Assembly (NCBI GenBank): GCA_001464815.1 | Contig: LNDW01000021.1 | Coordinates: 72,920 to 116,217, forward strand | DNA length: 43,298 nucleotides | Reading direction: 5' to 3' | Source: Betaproteobacteria bacterium Ga0077527 | Lineage (GTDB): Bacteria; Pseudomonadota; Gammaproteobacteria; Burkholderiales; SG8-41 | Shown here: one piece after another, positions 1-7,912 of the stretch | Layout: each line of letters opens with the position of its first letter | How positions within the stretch are numbered: position 1 is the first letter of the stretch | Notes under the pieces: model-generated | What the model was told of the DNA's origin: nothing | Databases searched by the model: none | What the model saw: only the letters and a program-made list of their open reading frames with translations | Program-made: the position numbers and the translations under genes

Positions 1-23
1 TGCCAGCCTTCAGGTTTCTGAAT

Positions 24-61
24 TAGACAAAGTCCAATCATTGAACTAGAATAAAGTTCAA
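24..61 (+). promoter_or_regulatory. Promoter and palindromic operator of the Fur-family gene
   Basis: A sigma70-like promoter is visible: -35 TAGACA at 24-29, a 17-nt spacer, and -10 TAGAAT at 47-52 (5/6 matches each). A perfect 7-bp inverted repeat, TTGAACT (41-47), 7 nt, AGTTCAA (55-61), covers the -10 box and the expected start of transcription. A second imperfect repeat, TTAGAC-AAA-GTCCAA (23-37), lies over the -35. This placement fits autorepression by the product of the gene that follows. That link is inferred; no binding data exist here. Confidence 0.55.
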
Positions 62-504
62 TGGAAGCAATGCCTTACAGTCGTCCTGCACTCATTGCGC
101 TGCTGCGCAGGCATGGCATCGCGCCGACACATCAGCGCCTTGAAATTGCCCAGGTGCTTTTTGCGCGCTGCCAGCACCTGTCAGCCGAGCAGATTCTGGC
201 CCAGGTCAACGAGCGCCATGCCGAGACCTCCAAAGCCACGGTGTACAACACGCTCAAACTGTTTTGTGAGCGTGGCCTGGTCCGCGAAGTGATTGTTGAT
301 CCGAAGCGGGTGTTTTATGACCCGAACACCAGCCCCCATCACCACATGTACAACATCGATAGCGGTGAAATCACCGATATTCCGGCAGAGTCGCTGAGCC
401 TTAACGCCATGCCTGAATTGCCCGAGGGCATGGTCACCGAAGGTGTCGACATCATCGTGAGGGTGCGGACGCCGGATGCCGTGGGCCAGGGTCGGCTGGG
501 TTAA
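61..504 (+). CDS. Fur-superfamily transcriptional regulator (Irr/PerR-like)
   Basis: This 147-residue protein has the Fur fold layout: an N-terminal winged helix (about residues 8-80, with recognition-helix text SKATVYNTLKLFCERGLV) followed by a short dimerisation and metal region. The HHH motif in SPHHHMYNIDSGEI matches the metal or haem-sensing loop of Irr and PerR-type members. There are no C-terminal CxxC pairs, so no structural zinc site of the classical Fur/PerR kind is seen. The role is probably iron- or peroxide-responsive repression; the signal cannot be told from sequence. The predicted transcription start lies almost on the ATG at 61, so the mRNA may be leaderless. A second ATG at 70 would leave only a very short leader. 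The tRNA gene follows 32 nt downstream. Confidence 0.88.
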   Translation: MEAMPYSRPALIALLRRHGIAPTHQRLEIAQVLFARCQHLSAEQILAQVNERHAETSKATVYNTLKLFCERGLVREVIVDPKRVFYDPNTSPHHHMYNIDSGEITDIPAESLSLNAMPELPEGMVTEGVDIIVRVRTPDAVGQGRLG

Positions 505-536
505 AATACCGCGCCTGTCTTCAAGACCGGCACCCC

Positions 537-612
537 GCCGGAATAGCTCAGTTGGTAGAGCAGCGCATTCGTAATGCGAAGGTCGTAGGTTCGACTCCTA
601 TTTCCGGCACCA
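537..612 (+). tRNA. tRNA-Thr (anticodon CGU)
   Basis: A full 76-nt cloverleaf can be drawn. The acceptor stem GCCGGAA pairs with TTCCGGC. The D arm is GCTC...GAGC, the anticodon loop TTCGTAA gives anticodon CGT, and the T arm contains TTCGACT. The 3' CCA is encoded. The body closely matches the well-known bacterial tRNA-Thr(CGU). A terminator follows directly. Confidence 0.97.
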
Positions 613-618
613 AAACCA

Positions 619-650
619 AAAACGGCCCTGAATTTACGGGGCCGTTTTTA
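619..650 (+). terminator. Rho-independent terminator after tRNA-Thr
   Basis: The stem AACGGCCC (621-628) pairs with GGGCCGTT (639-646) around a 10-nt loop and runs into a T tract. A-rich sequence lies on the 5' side, so it could also act on the minus strand. Confidence 0.85.
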
Positions 651-705
651 ATTTCGGATCTCAGGGCTGTTTGTATATCAATAACCCATTGTTTTAATTG
701 ATTAA

Positions 706-1479
706 TTAAAGGGTTCCCGAGATCCCGCCGTCAAGGTTGATGCTGGTGCCGGTGACGTAGCTGGCGGCATTCGAGGCGAGGAAGGTGATCACGTTCGCCA
801 CTTCCTGCGCTTCACCGACACGTTTGAGCGGAATGTCCTTGCCCAGCGCACCATAGTACTGCTCCGCGCTGGTACCGTCCTTGGTGAAGCGGCGCTCGTG
901 CTGGCCGGACTTGATCTTGCCGATACAGACCGTATTGACCAGGATGTTGTCGGGCGCGAACTCCTTGGACAGCGCCTTGGTCATCGCGAGGCCGGCCGCA
1001 CGGGAAATCGAGGTGGGGTAGGACTCGGCCGCAGGCTGCTTGGCACCGGAGATGGTGATGTTGATGATGCGTCCGCCGCCCTGCTTTTTCATGTGGGGGA
1101 TGGCGAGGCGGGTGCAGCGGATGGCGCCAAAGACCTTGAGTTCGATATCGGCCGCCCATTCCTCGTCCTGCAATTCGAGGAACTTGCCGCGCTTGGAGGT
1201 GCCGGCATTGTTGACGAGGATGTCAATGCGGCCGAATTTCTGCGCGGCTTCCTCGACAAAGCGTTTGCAGTCCGCTGCCTTGCTCATGTCGGCCGCCACG
1301 GCCAGAACCTCGCCGCCGGCCTTGATGATTTCCGCGGCTGTGACGTCGAGCAGGGTCTTGCCACGGGCGCAGATCGCGACTTTCACCCCTTCACGGGCGA
1401 GTGTCAGCGCGGTGGCCTTGCCGATGCCTTCGGTGCCGCCGGTGACCAGCGCGACCTTGCCTTTGAGTCCCATGTCCAT
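706..1479 (-). CDS. SDR-family NAD(P)-dependent oxidoreductase
   Basis: This is a classical short-chain dehydrogenase/reductase of 257 residues in the usual size class. The nucleotide-binding motif TGGTEGIG sits near the N terminus, followed by the NNAG motif. A Tyr in SYPTSISRAAG takes the place of the usual YxxxK, where the Lys position appears to be Arg. The end, TGTSINLDGG, is typical of the family. It should catalyse alcohol/ketone interconversion on an unknown substrate. I start at the ATG at 1479 because GGAGG (1489-1493) lies 9 nt upstream; a longer frame to 1590 would add residues unlike any SDR. A second ATG at 1473 is possible. The gene is divergent from the HtrA-like gene across 137 nt. 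The replaced Lys, if confirmed, would weaken or alter activity. Confidence 0.9.
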   Translation of the reverse strand: MDMGLKGKVALVTGGTEGIGKATALTLAREGVKVAICARGKTLLDVTAAEIIKAGGEVLAVAADMSKAADCKRFVEEAAQKFGRIDILVNNAGTSKRGKFLELQDEEWAADIELKVFGAIRCTRLAIPHMKKQGGGRIINITISGAKQPAAESYPTSISRAAGLAMTKALSKEFAPDNILVNTVCIGKIKSGQHERRFTKDGTSAEQYYGALGKDIPLKRVGEAQEVANVITFLASNAASYVTGTSINLDGGISGTL

Positions 1480-1616
1480 GCCGTTTGTCCTCCACAATCC
1501 GCAAAAAAAGAGGGGCATTGTAGCGCCATTTATCAGAGCACCTTTTGCTGGGGCCGCAATCGTCGTAGGATTTCCACACGTGGTGGCCATGGTGCCGCCC
1601 GTATCCGGAGAACATC

Positions 1617-2615
1617 ATGACCAGAACCCTGCAATACCTGTCCGCAAGAGTCCATATGGTCATCGCGGCCGCCGCCATGGCAATGCTGCCTCTGGCGGTG
1701 CCTGCCGCCGAGCGTGAGCTCACGGTTGACGAGTTTTCGGTGGTCAAGCTCACGGTCAAGGTGGTGCCGGGCGCGCGCAGCGCCCGTTCGCTCGGGCAGG
1801 TCCGCGAGGGTACCGGCGTGGTCATCGACTCCAGTGGGCTGGTGATGACCATCGGTTATCTGGTGACCGAGGCGGAAACGGTGGAATTGTCCACCGCCGA
1901 TGGCCGCAGGTTTCCGGCCACGGTGCTCGGCGTTGACAATGTCACCGGTCTCGGACTGGTCAAATCGCTGCAGCCGCTGCCGGTCAAGCCCGCTGATTTC
2001 GGCCAGTCATCCGCTGCCAATCTGCGTGACATGGTGCTGATCGTCGGTTTTGATGGCGTGGCGCCGGCCTACATCGTGTCCAAGCGTCCCTTCGTCGGCT
2101 ACTGGGAATATCTGCTCGACGAGGCGCTTTATACCGCGCCGGCAACGGTGAACTGGCAGGGTGCCGCGCTGCTTTCCCGCGAAGGCAAGCTGCTCGGCAT
2201 CGGTTCGCTTGCAGTGGGTGATGCAGTGGGCCAGGCTGCGGTCCCCGGCAACATGTTTGTGCCGATTGACGCGCTGAAACCGGTGCTCGGTGACTTCATC
2301 GCCAATGGCCGCGCCACCAGCAAGCCGCGCCCCTGGCTGGGGATCAGCTCGCAGGAGGTGCAGGGCAAGGTCATTGTCACCCGCGTCAATCCCGAGGGCC
2401 CGGCCGATGTCGCCGGCCTCAGGGCGGGCGACATCATTGTTGGATTTGCCGGCCAGCCGCTCGCCGGACAGGCCGATCTCTACATCCGCCTCTGGAAAAG
2501 CGGTGAGGCCGGCGTCGAAGTGACACTCGATGTCCTGAAGGGCAATCGCGTCGAGCCGGTGAAAGTGCGCTCAATTGCGCGCGAAACCCACTTCAGGGAA
2601 AGAACGGTCTATTAA
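1617..2615 (+). CDS. HtrA/DegP-like protein with PDZ domain, catalytic triad lost
   Basis: The 332-residue protein has a signal peptide (cleavage near PAAERE, about residue 31), a trypsin-like domain (about 40-225) and one PDZ domain (about 237-325, RPWLGISS...AGLRAGDIIVGFAG). Family alignment by eye shows all three catalytic positions replaced. The His of the TNNHV motif is Tyr81 (MTIGYLV), the Asp of TDLALLK is Gly111 (VTGLGLVK), and the Ser of GNSGG is Gln181 (NWQGAALL). Fold-preserving segments such as DGRRFPATVLGVD and GKLLGIGS are intact. It is therefore probably a periplasmic pseudoprotease acting as a binding or scaffold protein. It is a full-length gene rather than a decaying one. 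An SD-like GGAGAA lies just upstream of the ATG. Confidence 0.85.
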   Translation: MTRTLQYLSARVHMVIAAAAMAMLPLAVPAAERELTVDEFSVVKLTVKVVPGARSARSLGQVREGTGVVIDSSGLVMTIGYLVTEAETVELSTADGRRFPATVLGVDNVTGLGLVKSLQPLPVKPADFGQSSAANLRDMVLIVGFDGVAPAYIVSKRPFVGYWEYLLDEALYTAPATVNWQGAALLSREGKLLGIGSLAVGDAVGQAAVPGNMFVPIDALKPVLGDFIANGRATSKPRPWLGISSQEVQGKVIVTRVNPEGPADVAGLRAGDIIVGFAGQPLAGQADLYIRLWKSGEAGVEVTLDVLKGNRVEPVKVRSIARETHFRERTVY

Positions 2616-2622
2616 GTCATCG

Positions 2623-2698
2623 ATCAGCGCGGAGTGACGATTGATGAACACAGGCTGTTCACCCGCTCATCGTTCATCACTTCGCAGTCATCGCTGAT
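2623..2698. terminator. Imperfect inverted repeat between convergent genes
   Basis: ATCAGCG (2623-2629) pairs with CGCTGAT (2692-2698), and inside it GATGAAC (2643-2649) pairs with GTTCATC (2672-2678). TTTTTATT follows on the plus strand. The position, between two convergent stop codons, suits a terminator, but the stem is long and interrupted. Confidence 0.35.
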
Positions 2699-2700
2699 TT

Positions 2701-3498
2701 TTATTGCCAGTATGGCGGATAGCCTGAATTTTTCTGTTCGGCATCAAGCTGGCGCAGCAGCGCATGCCATTCCAGCACGCCATAGGGGCGGCGGGTGCCG
2801 GGCTGGTAGAGGTTGGCGGTGTGGTCGAGCACTTCCTGGGGCGGCAGCAGGATCTTCTGGCCGCCGGCGAGGGCATCGACCTGGGCGCGGCAGGACAGCT
2901 CCAGCTGATACATGGTGTTGAAGGCCTGCTGAACGGTGGCGCCGCAGGTGAGCAGGCCGTGGTTGCGCAGGATCATCGCGTCGTGGGGGCCGAGGTCGCG
3001 CACCAGGCGCTCGCGTTCGGCGAGGTCGATCGCAGGGCCTTCGTAGTCGTGGTAGCCGATGTGGCCGACAAAACGCATCGAGGTCTGGCTCATCGGCAGC
3101 AGGCCGCATTGTTGCGCCGACACCGCCATGCCGGCTCGGGTGTGGGTGTGCATCACGCACTTCAGGTCGGGCCGCGCGCGGTGGATCGCGCCGTGGATCA
3201 CATAACCGGACTTGTTGATGCCGTAGTCGGTGTCCGGCTTCCACAGGATGTTGCCTTCGAGATCGATCTTGACCAGGCTGGAGGCGGTGATTTCCCTGTA
3301 AATCAGGCCGTAGAGGTTGATCAGCAGGTGTTCCTCATCACCGGGGATACGCGCGGTGATGTGGTTGTAGATCAGGTCGGTCATTCCGTAGACGTCGGTC
3401 AGGCGGTAGCAAGCGGCGAGGTCGAGGCGGGCCTGCCATTCGGCGGGGCTGACTTCATCACGGATGCAGCGGAACCGGGTGGAGTAGTTGGCGGTCAC
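2701..3498 (-). CDS. Class II aldolase/adducin-family protein
   Basis: The 265-residue protein carries the class II aldolase fold. The metal-binding pair His117 and His119 is in MHTHTRAG, and the third His180 is in ILRNHGLL. Family members cleave or decarboxylate hydroxy-acid or sugar-phosphate substrates using a divalent metal; the substrate here is unknown. The start codon is GTG at 3498, preceded by GGGAA with a 6-7-nt gap. It is transcribed away from the hydrolase at 3690, with a 191-nt divergent spacer. It belongs to the same catabolic neighbourhood as the hydrolase and the Bug receptor, but a shared pathway is inference. Confidence 0.88.
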   Translation of the reverse strand: MTANYSTRFRCIRDEVSPAEWQARLDLAACYRLTDVYGMTDLIYNHITARIPGDEEHLLINLYGLIYREITASSLVKIDLEGNILWKPDTDYGINKSGYVIHGAIHRARPDLKCVMHTHTRAGMAVSAQQCGLLPMSQTSMRFVGHIGYHDYEGPAIDLAERERLVRDLGPHDAMILRNHGLLTCGATVQQAFNTMYQLELSCRAQVDALAGGQKILLPPQEVLDHTANLYQPGTRRPYGVLEWHALLRQLDAEQKNSGYPPYWQ

Positions 3499-3619
3499 AA
3501 TCGTTCCCGTAAAAATGATCCTGATGCGGTCTTGGACAAGCTCAGGTGGACGGCGGTCCAGGACAAAACATCATTAAAAACAAAGACAAGCATTCCAATT
3601 ATAAAAGCCACCCTGTGGT

Positions 3620-3648
3620 TTGACGGAGCGGGTTCCGTATCCTAGACT
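3620..3648 (+). promoter_or_regulatory. Candidate sigma70 promoter for the hydrolase-Bug pair
   Basis: TTGACG (3620-3625) and TAGACT (3643-3648) are separated by 17 nt and lie about 40 nt before the ATG at 3690. Both boxes are close to consensus. Identified by eye only. Confidence 0.45.
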
Positions 3649-3689
3649 TCGGCACCTTTTTAACCCATCCCCAGCCAGAAAGAATCAGC

Positions 3690-4613
3690 ATGGATCAAAC
3701 GACTGCCACGCCCGCGGTTACCGGACGCGAACACTGGACCCGCAAGGGCGACGTCAAGCTGTTCCTGTGGGAAAAACCCGCAACCGACGGCAAGGGCGCC
3801 AACGGCACCATCCTGTTTGTTCACGGCTCGTCGATGGCCTCGCAGCCGACTTTCGACCTGCAAGTGCCGGGGCGTCCGCATTCCTCTGTGATGGACTGGT
3901 TTGCCAGCCAGGGCTTCAACACCTGGTGCGTCGACATGGAGGGTTACGGCCGTTCCGACAAGAAGCGCGATCTGTATTTCGACATCGCCAACGGCGCCGA
4001 TGACCTGGCCGCGGCCAGCGACTACATCATGAAGACCCGCGGTACCAAACAGTTCATGGTCTACGGCATTTCCTCGGGTGCGCTGCGTGCGGCGATGTTC
4101 GCCGAGCGCCATCCCGAGCGCGTGTCGCGGCTCGCGCTGGATGCCTTCGTCTGGACCGGCAAGGGCAGCCCGACGCTGGAAGAGCGCGCGAAGAAGCTCG
4201 ACCAGTGGAAGTCGATGAAGCGCCGTCCGATAGACCGTGCCTTCGTGCATTCGATCTTCAACCGCGACCACGCCGGTTGCGCCGAAGAGAAGGTGATCGA
4301 GGCTTTTGCCGATGCCATTCTCGCGCTTGATGATTCGGTGCCCACCGGCACCTATCTGGACATGTGCGCCAGGCTGCCGGTGGTCGATCCGGCGAAGATC
4401 AAGGCCGCGACGATCATCATGCGCGGCCAGTTCGACGGCATCGCCAGCGTCGAGGACCTGATCGATTTTTTCAACCGCCTGCCCAATCCCGACAAGCAGT
4501 TCGCGGTGATGGCCGGCATTTCGCACGCCAGCTTCCAGCAGATCAACTACCTGACTGTTTATCACATCCTGCATGCGTTCTTCACGCAGCCGGAGCCGGT
4601 TTACCGCGGCTGA
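3690..4613 (+). CDS. Alpha/beta hydrolase
   Basis: The 307-residue protein has the alpha/beta-hydrolase core. The oxyanion segment is ILFVHGSS (41-48) and the nucleophile elbow is GISSG with Ser128. The acid is Asp249 in RGQFDGIAS and the base is His279 in GISHASF. A cap region of about 100 residues lies between the elbow and the acid. There is no signal peptide, so it is cytoplasmic. It probably hydrolyses an ester, lactone or similar bond in an organic acid whose uptake depends on the Bug receptor encoded 44 nt downstream. The start is supported by an AGAAAGA-type weak ribosome site and by the promoter at 3620-3648. The specific substrate is unknown. Confidence 0.9.
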   Translation: MDQTTATPAVTGREHWTRKGDVKLFLWEKPATDGKGANGTILFVHGSSMASQPTFDLQVPGRPHSSVMDWFASQGFNTWCVDMEGYGRSDKKRDLYFDIANGADDLAAASDYIMKTRGTKQFMVYGISSGALRAAMFAERHPERVSRLALDAFVWTGKGSPTLEERAKKLDQWKSMKRRPIDRAFVHSIFNRDHAGCAEEKVIEAFADAILALDDSVPTGTYLDMCARLPVVDPAKIKAATIIMRGQFDGIASVEDLIDFFNRLPNPDKQFAVMAGISHASFQQINYLTVYHILHAFFTQPEPVYRG

Positions 4614-4657
4614 TGGGTCTTTTCCAGCATCACTACAAACACCAACGAGGAGAACAC

Positions 4658-5629
4658 ATGAACATGTTGAAACAGGGTTTGACCGCATCGCTTGCCGTGC
4701 TTGCGGTCACTGCGGGTCCGGTTCTGGCACAGGCCTGGCCGGTCAAGCCGGTACGGATCATCGTACCTTTTGGCGCCGGTGGCGGCACCGACATCCAGGG
4801 GCGCCTGCTGGGCCAGAAATTCCAGCAGAGCATGGGCCAGAATTTCCTGGTTGAAAACCGCGCCGGCGCTTCGGGCCTGATTGGCGCCGAGTTTGTCGCG
4901 CGTGCCCCGGCCGACGGCTACAACATCCTGTTCACCACCGCTTCGCTGGCCGTGAACGTCGAGCTGTTTGCCAAACGCCTCAAATTCAATCCCCTGACCG
5001 ACCTTGAGCCGGTGAGCTGGGTGTCCTCGGTGCCGCTGGTGCTGGTGGTCCACCCGAGCGTGCCTGCGAAAACACTGAAGGATTTTGTGGCCCTGGCCAA
5101 ACGGCCCAATGCCAACCTGATCGGAGCCCACAACGGTTCCGGCACCACCAGCCACCTGTCGATCGAGATGCTCAAGCTCTTTGGCGGCGCTCGTGTGACC
5201 CCGGTGCCTTACAAGGGCGGCGGTCCGGCGATGGTGGCGCAGATCAGTGGCGAATCCGATTTTTCGTTTGGAACCGCCCTGGCTGCCCAACCCTTCATCA
5301 AGTCCGGCAAGGCCCGAGCACTCGCAGTGACCACCGCAAAACGCTCCTCTGCCTTCCCTGAATTGCCGACGATGAACTCCATGTTCCCGGGCTTCGAAGC
5401 CGACAACTGGTACGCGATGTTTTTCCCGAAAGGCACTTCCAAGGACATCGTCGCCCGCCTCAACAGTGAAATCCTGAAGGCGCTGAAGGCTTCGGATGTC
5501 AACGAGTTCATCCGCCGCGAAGGTGGCGAGCCGGTGGGCAGCACCCCGGAAGAACTGGCGGCTTACTTCAAGCGTGAGGCCGACAAATACGCCAAGGTGA
5601 TCAAGGCGGCGAACGTGACAGCCGACTGA
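4658..5629 (+). CDS. Bug-family tripartite tricarboxylate transporter receptor (TctC-like)
   Basis: The 323-residue protein starts with a signal peptide ending near VLAQAWP. The Bug signature follows: PVRIIVPFGAGGGTD, VENRAGASG, an HVPYKG-equivalent PVPYKGGGPA, and a C-terminal GGEPVGSTPEE. It should bind a carboxylated solute in the periplasm and hand it to a TctAB-type transporter. I chose the ATG at 4658 because GAGGAGA (4647-4653) lies just upstream and the signal peptide begins there, although the frame is open further upstream. It follows the hydrolase by 44 nt, probably in one operon. The APADGY segment in place of the usual xPDGY marks it as one of the more divergent copies. A strong terminator follows. 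Confidence 0.93.
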   Translation: MNMLKQGLTASLAVLAVTAGPVLAQAWPVKPVRIIVPFGAGGGTDIQGRLLGQKFQQSMGQNFLVENRAGASGLIGAEFVARAPADGYNILFTTASLAVNVELFAKRLKFNPLTDLEPVSWVSSVPLVLVVHPSVPAKTLKDFVALAKRPNANLIGAHNGSGTTSHLSIEMLKLFGGARVTPVPYKGGGPAMVAQISGESDFSFGTALAAQPFIKSGKARALAVTTAKRSSAFPELPTMNSMFPGFEADNWYAMFFPKGTSKDIVARLNSEILKALKASDVNEFIRREGGEPVGSTPEELAAYFKREADKYAKVIKAANVTAD

Positions 5630-5650
5630 AGCACCCGCAAGTGTTTGAAT

Positions 5651-5678
5651 AAAACGCCCGCTTCCCGCGGGCGTTTTT
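5651..5678 (+). terminator. Rho-independent terminator after the hydrolase-Bug pair
   Basis: AACGCCCG (5653-5660) pairs with CGGGCGTT (5668-5675) around a short loop and is followed by a T run. It sits 22 nt after the Bug stop codon. Confidence 0.88.
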
Positions 5679-6212
5679 CTATCCGGGCAAGATCAATATA
5701 CAGTCAATTGTCACGTAGAAATGACCATTATTTTGAAAGTCACGCTTACGAGACAATCCATTTATAAAATATTGTTTTAAATCAAATAGTTAAGATGCGT
5801 CCGAAATTATGGCGCTCAGAGCCATGCTGCGCCGCACACACCAACGCAAATTGCGGCAGTCATCAGCGACGCTCCCATCACTCGCAGAAGGCCTGCTTTT
5901 CCAGCGGATCGCGGGGTGGCTTACCCGGATGGCCGGGTGAGGCGGCATGGGTCCGCTGCCGATCCTGTGAGCCAATCCACCGGATCAGGGCCGGTCCTCA
6001 ATAACGCGCCGTCGATTGTCAGCGCATCCGTACAGCATGTGCCGCGCAGGATATGGAATCGCAGCCGCTGGTGCCGGATGCCGCGCTGTTAGAATCAGCC
6101 GCCGAGCGCACAAAAATTTTGCTGCGCTTTTTTCTTTCAGTGACATTCATTCAGTGACATTCAGTTTGTCCGCCTCCATTTCTGCCACCTTACGTTTCAG
6201 GGTCCCGCAACC
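5679..6212. other. Gene-free spacer of about 530 bp
   Basis: No convincing gene is seen on either strand. The first ~110 bp are AT-rich, and the rest is high in GC with only short composition-driven open frames. A 14-bp tandem duplication (6136-6163) lies shortly before the flavin reductase start. Confidence 0.5.
6136..6163. repeat. Tandem 14-bp direct repeat
   Basis: TTCAGTGACATTCA occurs twice back to back, at 6136-6149 and 6150-6163. It lies about 50 bp upstream of the flavin reductase gene and could be a replication slip or a paired binding site. Confidence 0.8.
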
Positions 6213-6839
6213 ATGACCGAACTCGACGCCGCCGAAATTTCCTGGCAGGACCAGTACAAGCTGATGGTGGGAACAGTGACGCCGCGGCCGATCGCGCTGG
6301 TGACCACCCTCGGCAAGGATGGCCCCAACGCCGCACCGTTCAGCTTTTTCAACGCGGTGGGCTCCGACCCTGCGATGCTGATGTTCTCGGTCGGCGACCG
6401 TGGCGGCCGCGACAAGGACACCGTGCGCAACATCCGTGAAACGCCGGAGTTCGTGGTGCACATCGTCAGCGATGCGATCAAGGACCAGATGAACGTCTGC
6501 GCCGTGGATTACCCGTACGGCGTGGATGAACTCAAGCGCGCCGGCTTCACCGCCGTGCCCTCGCGCAAGGTCAAAGTGCCGCGCATCGCCGAGGCGCCGG
6601 TGGCGATGGAGTGCCGGCTGATGCAGATCGTTGAACTCGGCCGCAAGCCCTATCACGTGGTGTTCGGCGAGGTGGTTTTTTTCCATTACCACGATGGCAT
6701 CGTCAACGAGCGTTTCCATGTCGATGTCGGCGCGATCAATCCCATAGGCCGCCTTGCCGGCAAGGGCGGCTACTGCCGCACCACTGACCGCTTCGAGTTG
6801 CCGCGCATTCCGCTGGATGCGGCGCCCGGCGGCGATTGA
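6213..6839 (+). CDS. Flavin reductase-like, FMN-binding domain protein
   Basis: The 208-residue protein matches the flavin reductase/DIM6-NTAB-type split-barrel family. It shows VTPRPIALVTTLGKDG near the N terminus, NAAPFSFFNAVGSDP, and DKDTVRNIRETPEFVVH. Members bind FMN and either reduce flavin for a partner monooxygenase or act on their own. No monooxygenase gene is adjacent, so a stand-alone role or a distant partner is possible. The ribosome site is weak (AGGGT upstream of the ATG). The Bug gene follows after 72 nt with its own clear ribosome site. The substrate is unknown. Confidence 0.88.
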   Translation: MTELDAAEISWQDQYKLMVGTVTPRPIALVTTLGKDGPNAAPFSFFNAVGSDPAMLMFSVGDRGGRDKDTVRNIRETPEFVVHIVSDAIKDQMNVCAVDYPYGVDELKRAGFTAVPSRKVKVPRIAEAPVAMECRLMQIVELGRKPYHVVFGEVVFFHYHDGIVNERFHVDVGAINPIGRLAGKGGYCRTTDRFELPRIPLDAAPGGD

Positions 6840-6911
6840 GGCGCCGGAACACATGACCATAACAACGACAGATTCCCGGAGGAGCCCCACGTTTCCGAAA
6901 GGAGTCGCCAC

Positions 6912-7883
6912 ATGAAACTGTTTCGTTGTGTTGTTGTTCTCGTGCTGGGCCTTGTCGCCACGCTGCAGGCTGCCGCCCAGTCGGCTGCCTACCCGCAGCG
7001 CCCGATCCGCCTCGTCGTGCCGTACTCGGCCGGCGGTTCCACTGACACCGTGGCCCGCATCACCGGCGCGCGGCTGTCCGAGCGCCTCGGCCAGCAGGTG
7101 GTGATCGACAACCGCACCGGCGGCGGGACGCTGATCGGCACCGAGATCGTGCAGCGCGCGAGTCCCGACGGCTATACCCTGCTCATGGCCACGCCGCCGC
7201 TGGCGGTAAATCCCTCCCTGTATCCGAAGGTGTCTTACGTGCTCGAGCGCGACTTCGCCGCGGTGGGCAACGTCGCGGGCTCGACCAACCTGCTGGCGGT
7301 GCACCCCTCGATGCCGGCGAATACGGTGGCGGAACTGGTAGCGCTGCTCAAGGCCGCGCCCGGCAAGTACAACTACGGTTCCAGCGGCATCGGTGGTGCA
7401 GGCCACCTCGCGATGGCGCTGTTCGAAAGCATGGCCGGTGTAGATGCGATCCACGTGCCGTACAAGGGTGGTGCACCGGCGGTGGCCGACCTCGTCGCCG
7501 GGCGGCTCAACCTGATGATGGCCAATCTGACCACCGCGCAGCCGCATATCCGTGCCGGCAAGCTGCGCGGCCTCGGCGTGGGCAAGGCGAAACGCTCGCC
7601 GCTGTTTCCGGAAATGCCGACCATCGCCGAAGCCGGCGTCAAGGGTTATGAAGCCAACAACTGGAACGGCGTCGTCGCGCCGGCAGGCACGCCGCGCGCG
7701 GCCATCGACCGCCTGCACAAGGAGATCACCGGCACGCTGCAGGAGCCGGTCATCGCCGAGCGCATGATGAAGGCGGGCCTGGAGCCGGTCGGTGACACGC
7801 CGGCGGAATTTGCGCAGTACCTCAAGTCCGAGGCTGCGAAGTGGGGCAGGCTGGTCAAGTCGGCCGGCATCAAGCCTGAATAA
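6912..7883 (+). CDS. Bug-family tripartite tricarboxylate transporter receptor
   Basis: The 323-residue receptor has a signal peptide cleaved near AAAQSAA. Bug motifs are PIRLVVPYSAGGSTD, IDNRTGGGT, SPDGYTLL, HVPYKGGAPA and LEPVGDTPAEF. AAAGGAG lies about 8 nt before the ATG. It begins a run of Bug, prpD and ridA-like genes with gaps of 29 nt and then an overlap, which makes a catabolic operon likely. By inference, the ligand would be an acid processed by the PrpD-type enzyme downstream. Confidence 0.94.
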   Translation: MKLFRCVVVLVLGLVATLQAAAQSAAYPQRPIRLVVPYSAGGSTDTVARITGARLSERLGQQVVIDNRTGGGTLIGTEIVQRASPDGYTLLMATPPLAVNPSLYPKVSYVLERDFAAVGNVAGSTNLLAVHPSMPANTVAELVALLKAAPGKYNYGSSGIGGAGHLAMALFESMAGVDAIHVPYKGGAPAVADLVAGRLNLMMANLTTAQPHIRAGKLRGLGVGKAKRSPLFPEMPTIAEAGVKGYEANNWNGVVAPAGTPRAAIDRLHKEITGTLQEPVIAERMMKAGLEPVGDTPAEFAQYLKSEAAKWGRLVKSAGIKPE

Positions 7884-7912
7884 ATTATTGAATTAAAACA
7901 AGGAGTTATGGT

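Noticed and set aside
898..1620. A 240-codon plus-strand frame opposite the SDR gene
   Set aside because: The minus strand encodes a clear SDR with NAD-binding motifs; the plus frame has no domain.
5790..6004. Short open frames in the 5.7-6.2 kb spacer
   Set aside because: Frames of 60-70 codons on both strands with low-complexity, Arg/Pro/Ser-rich products and no ribosome sites.
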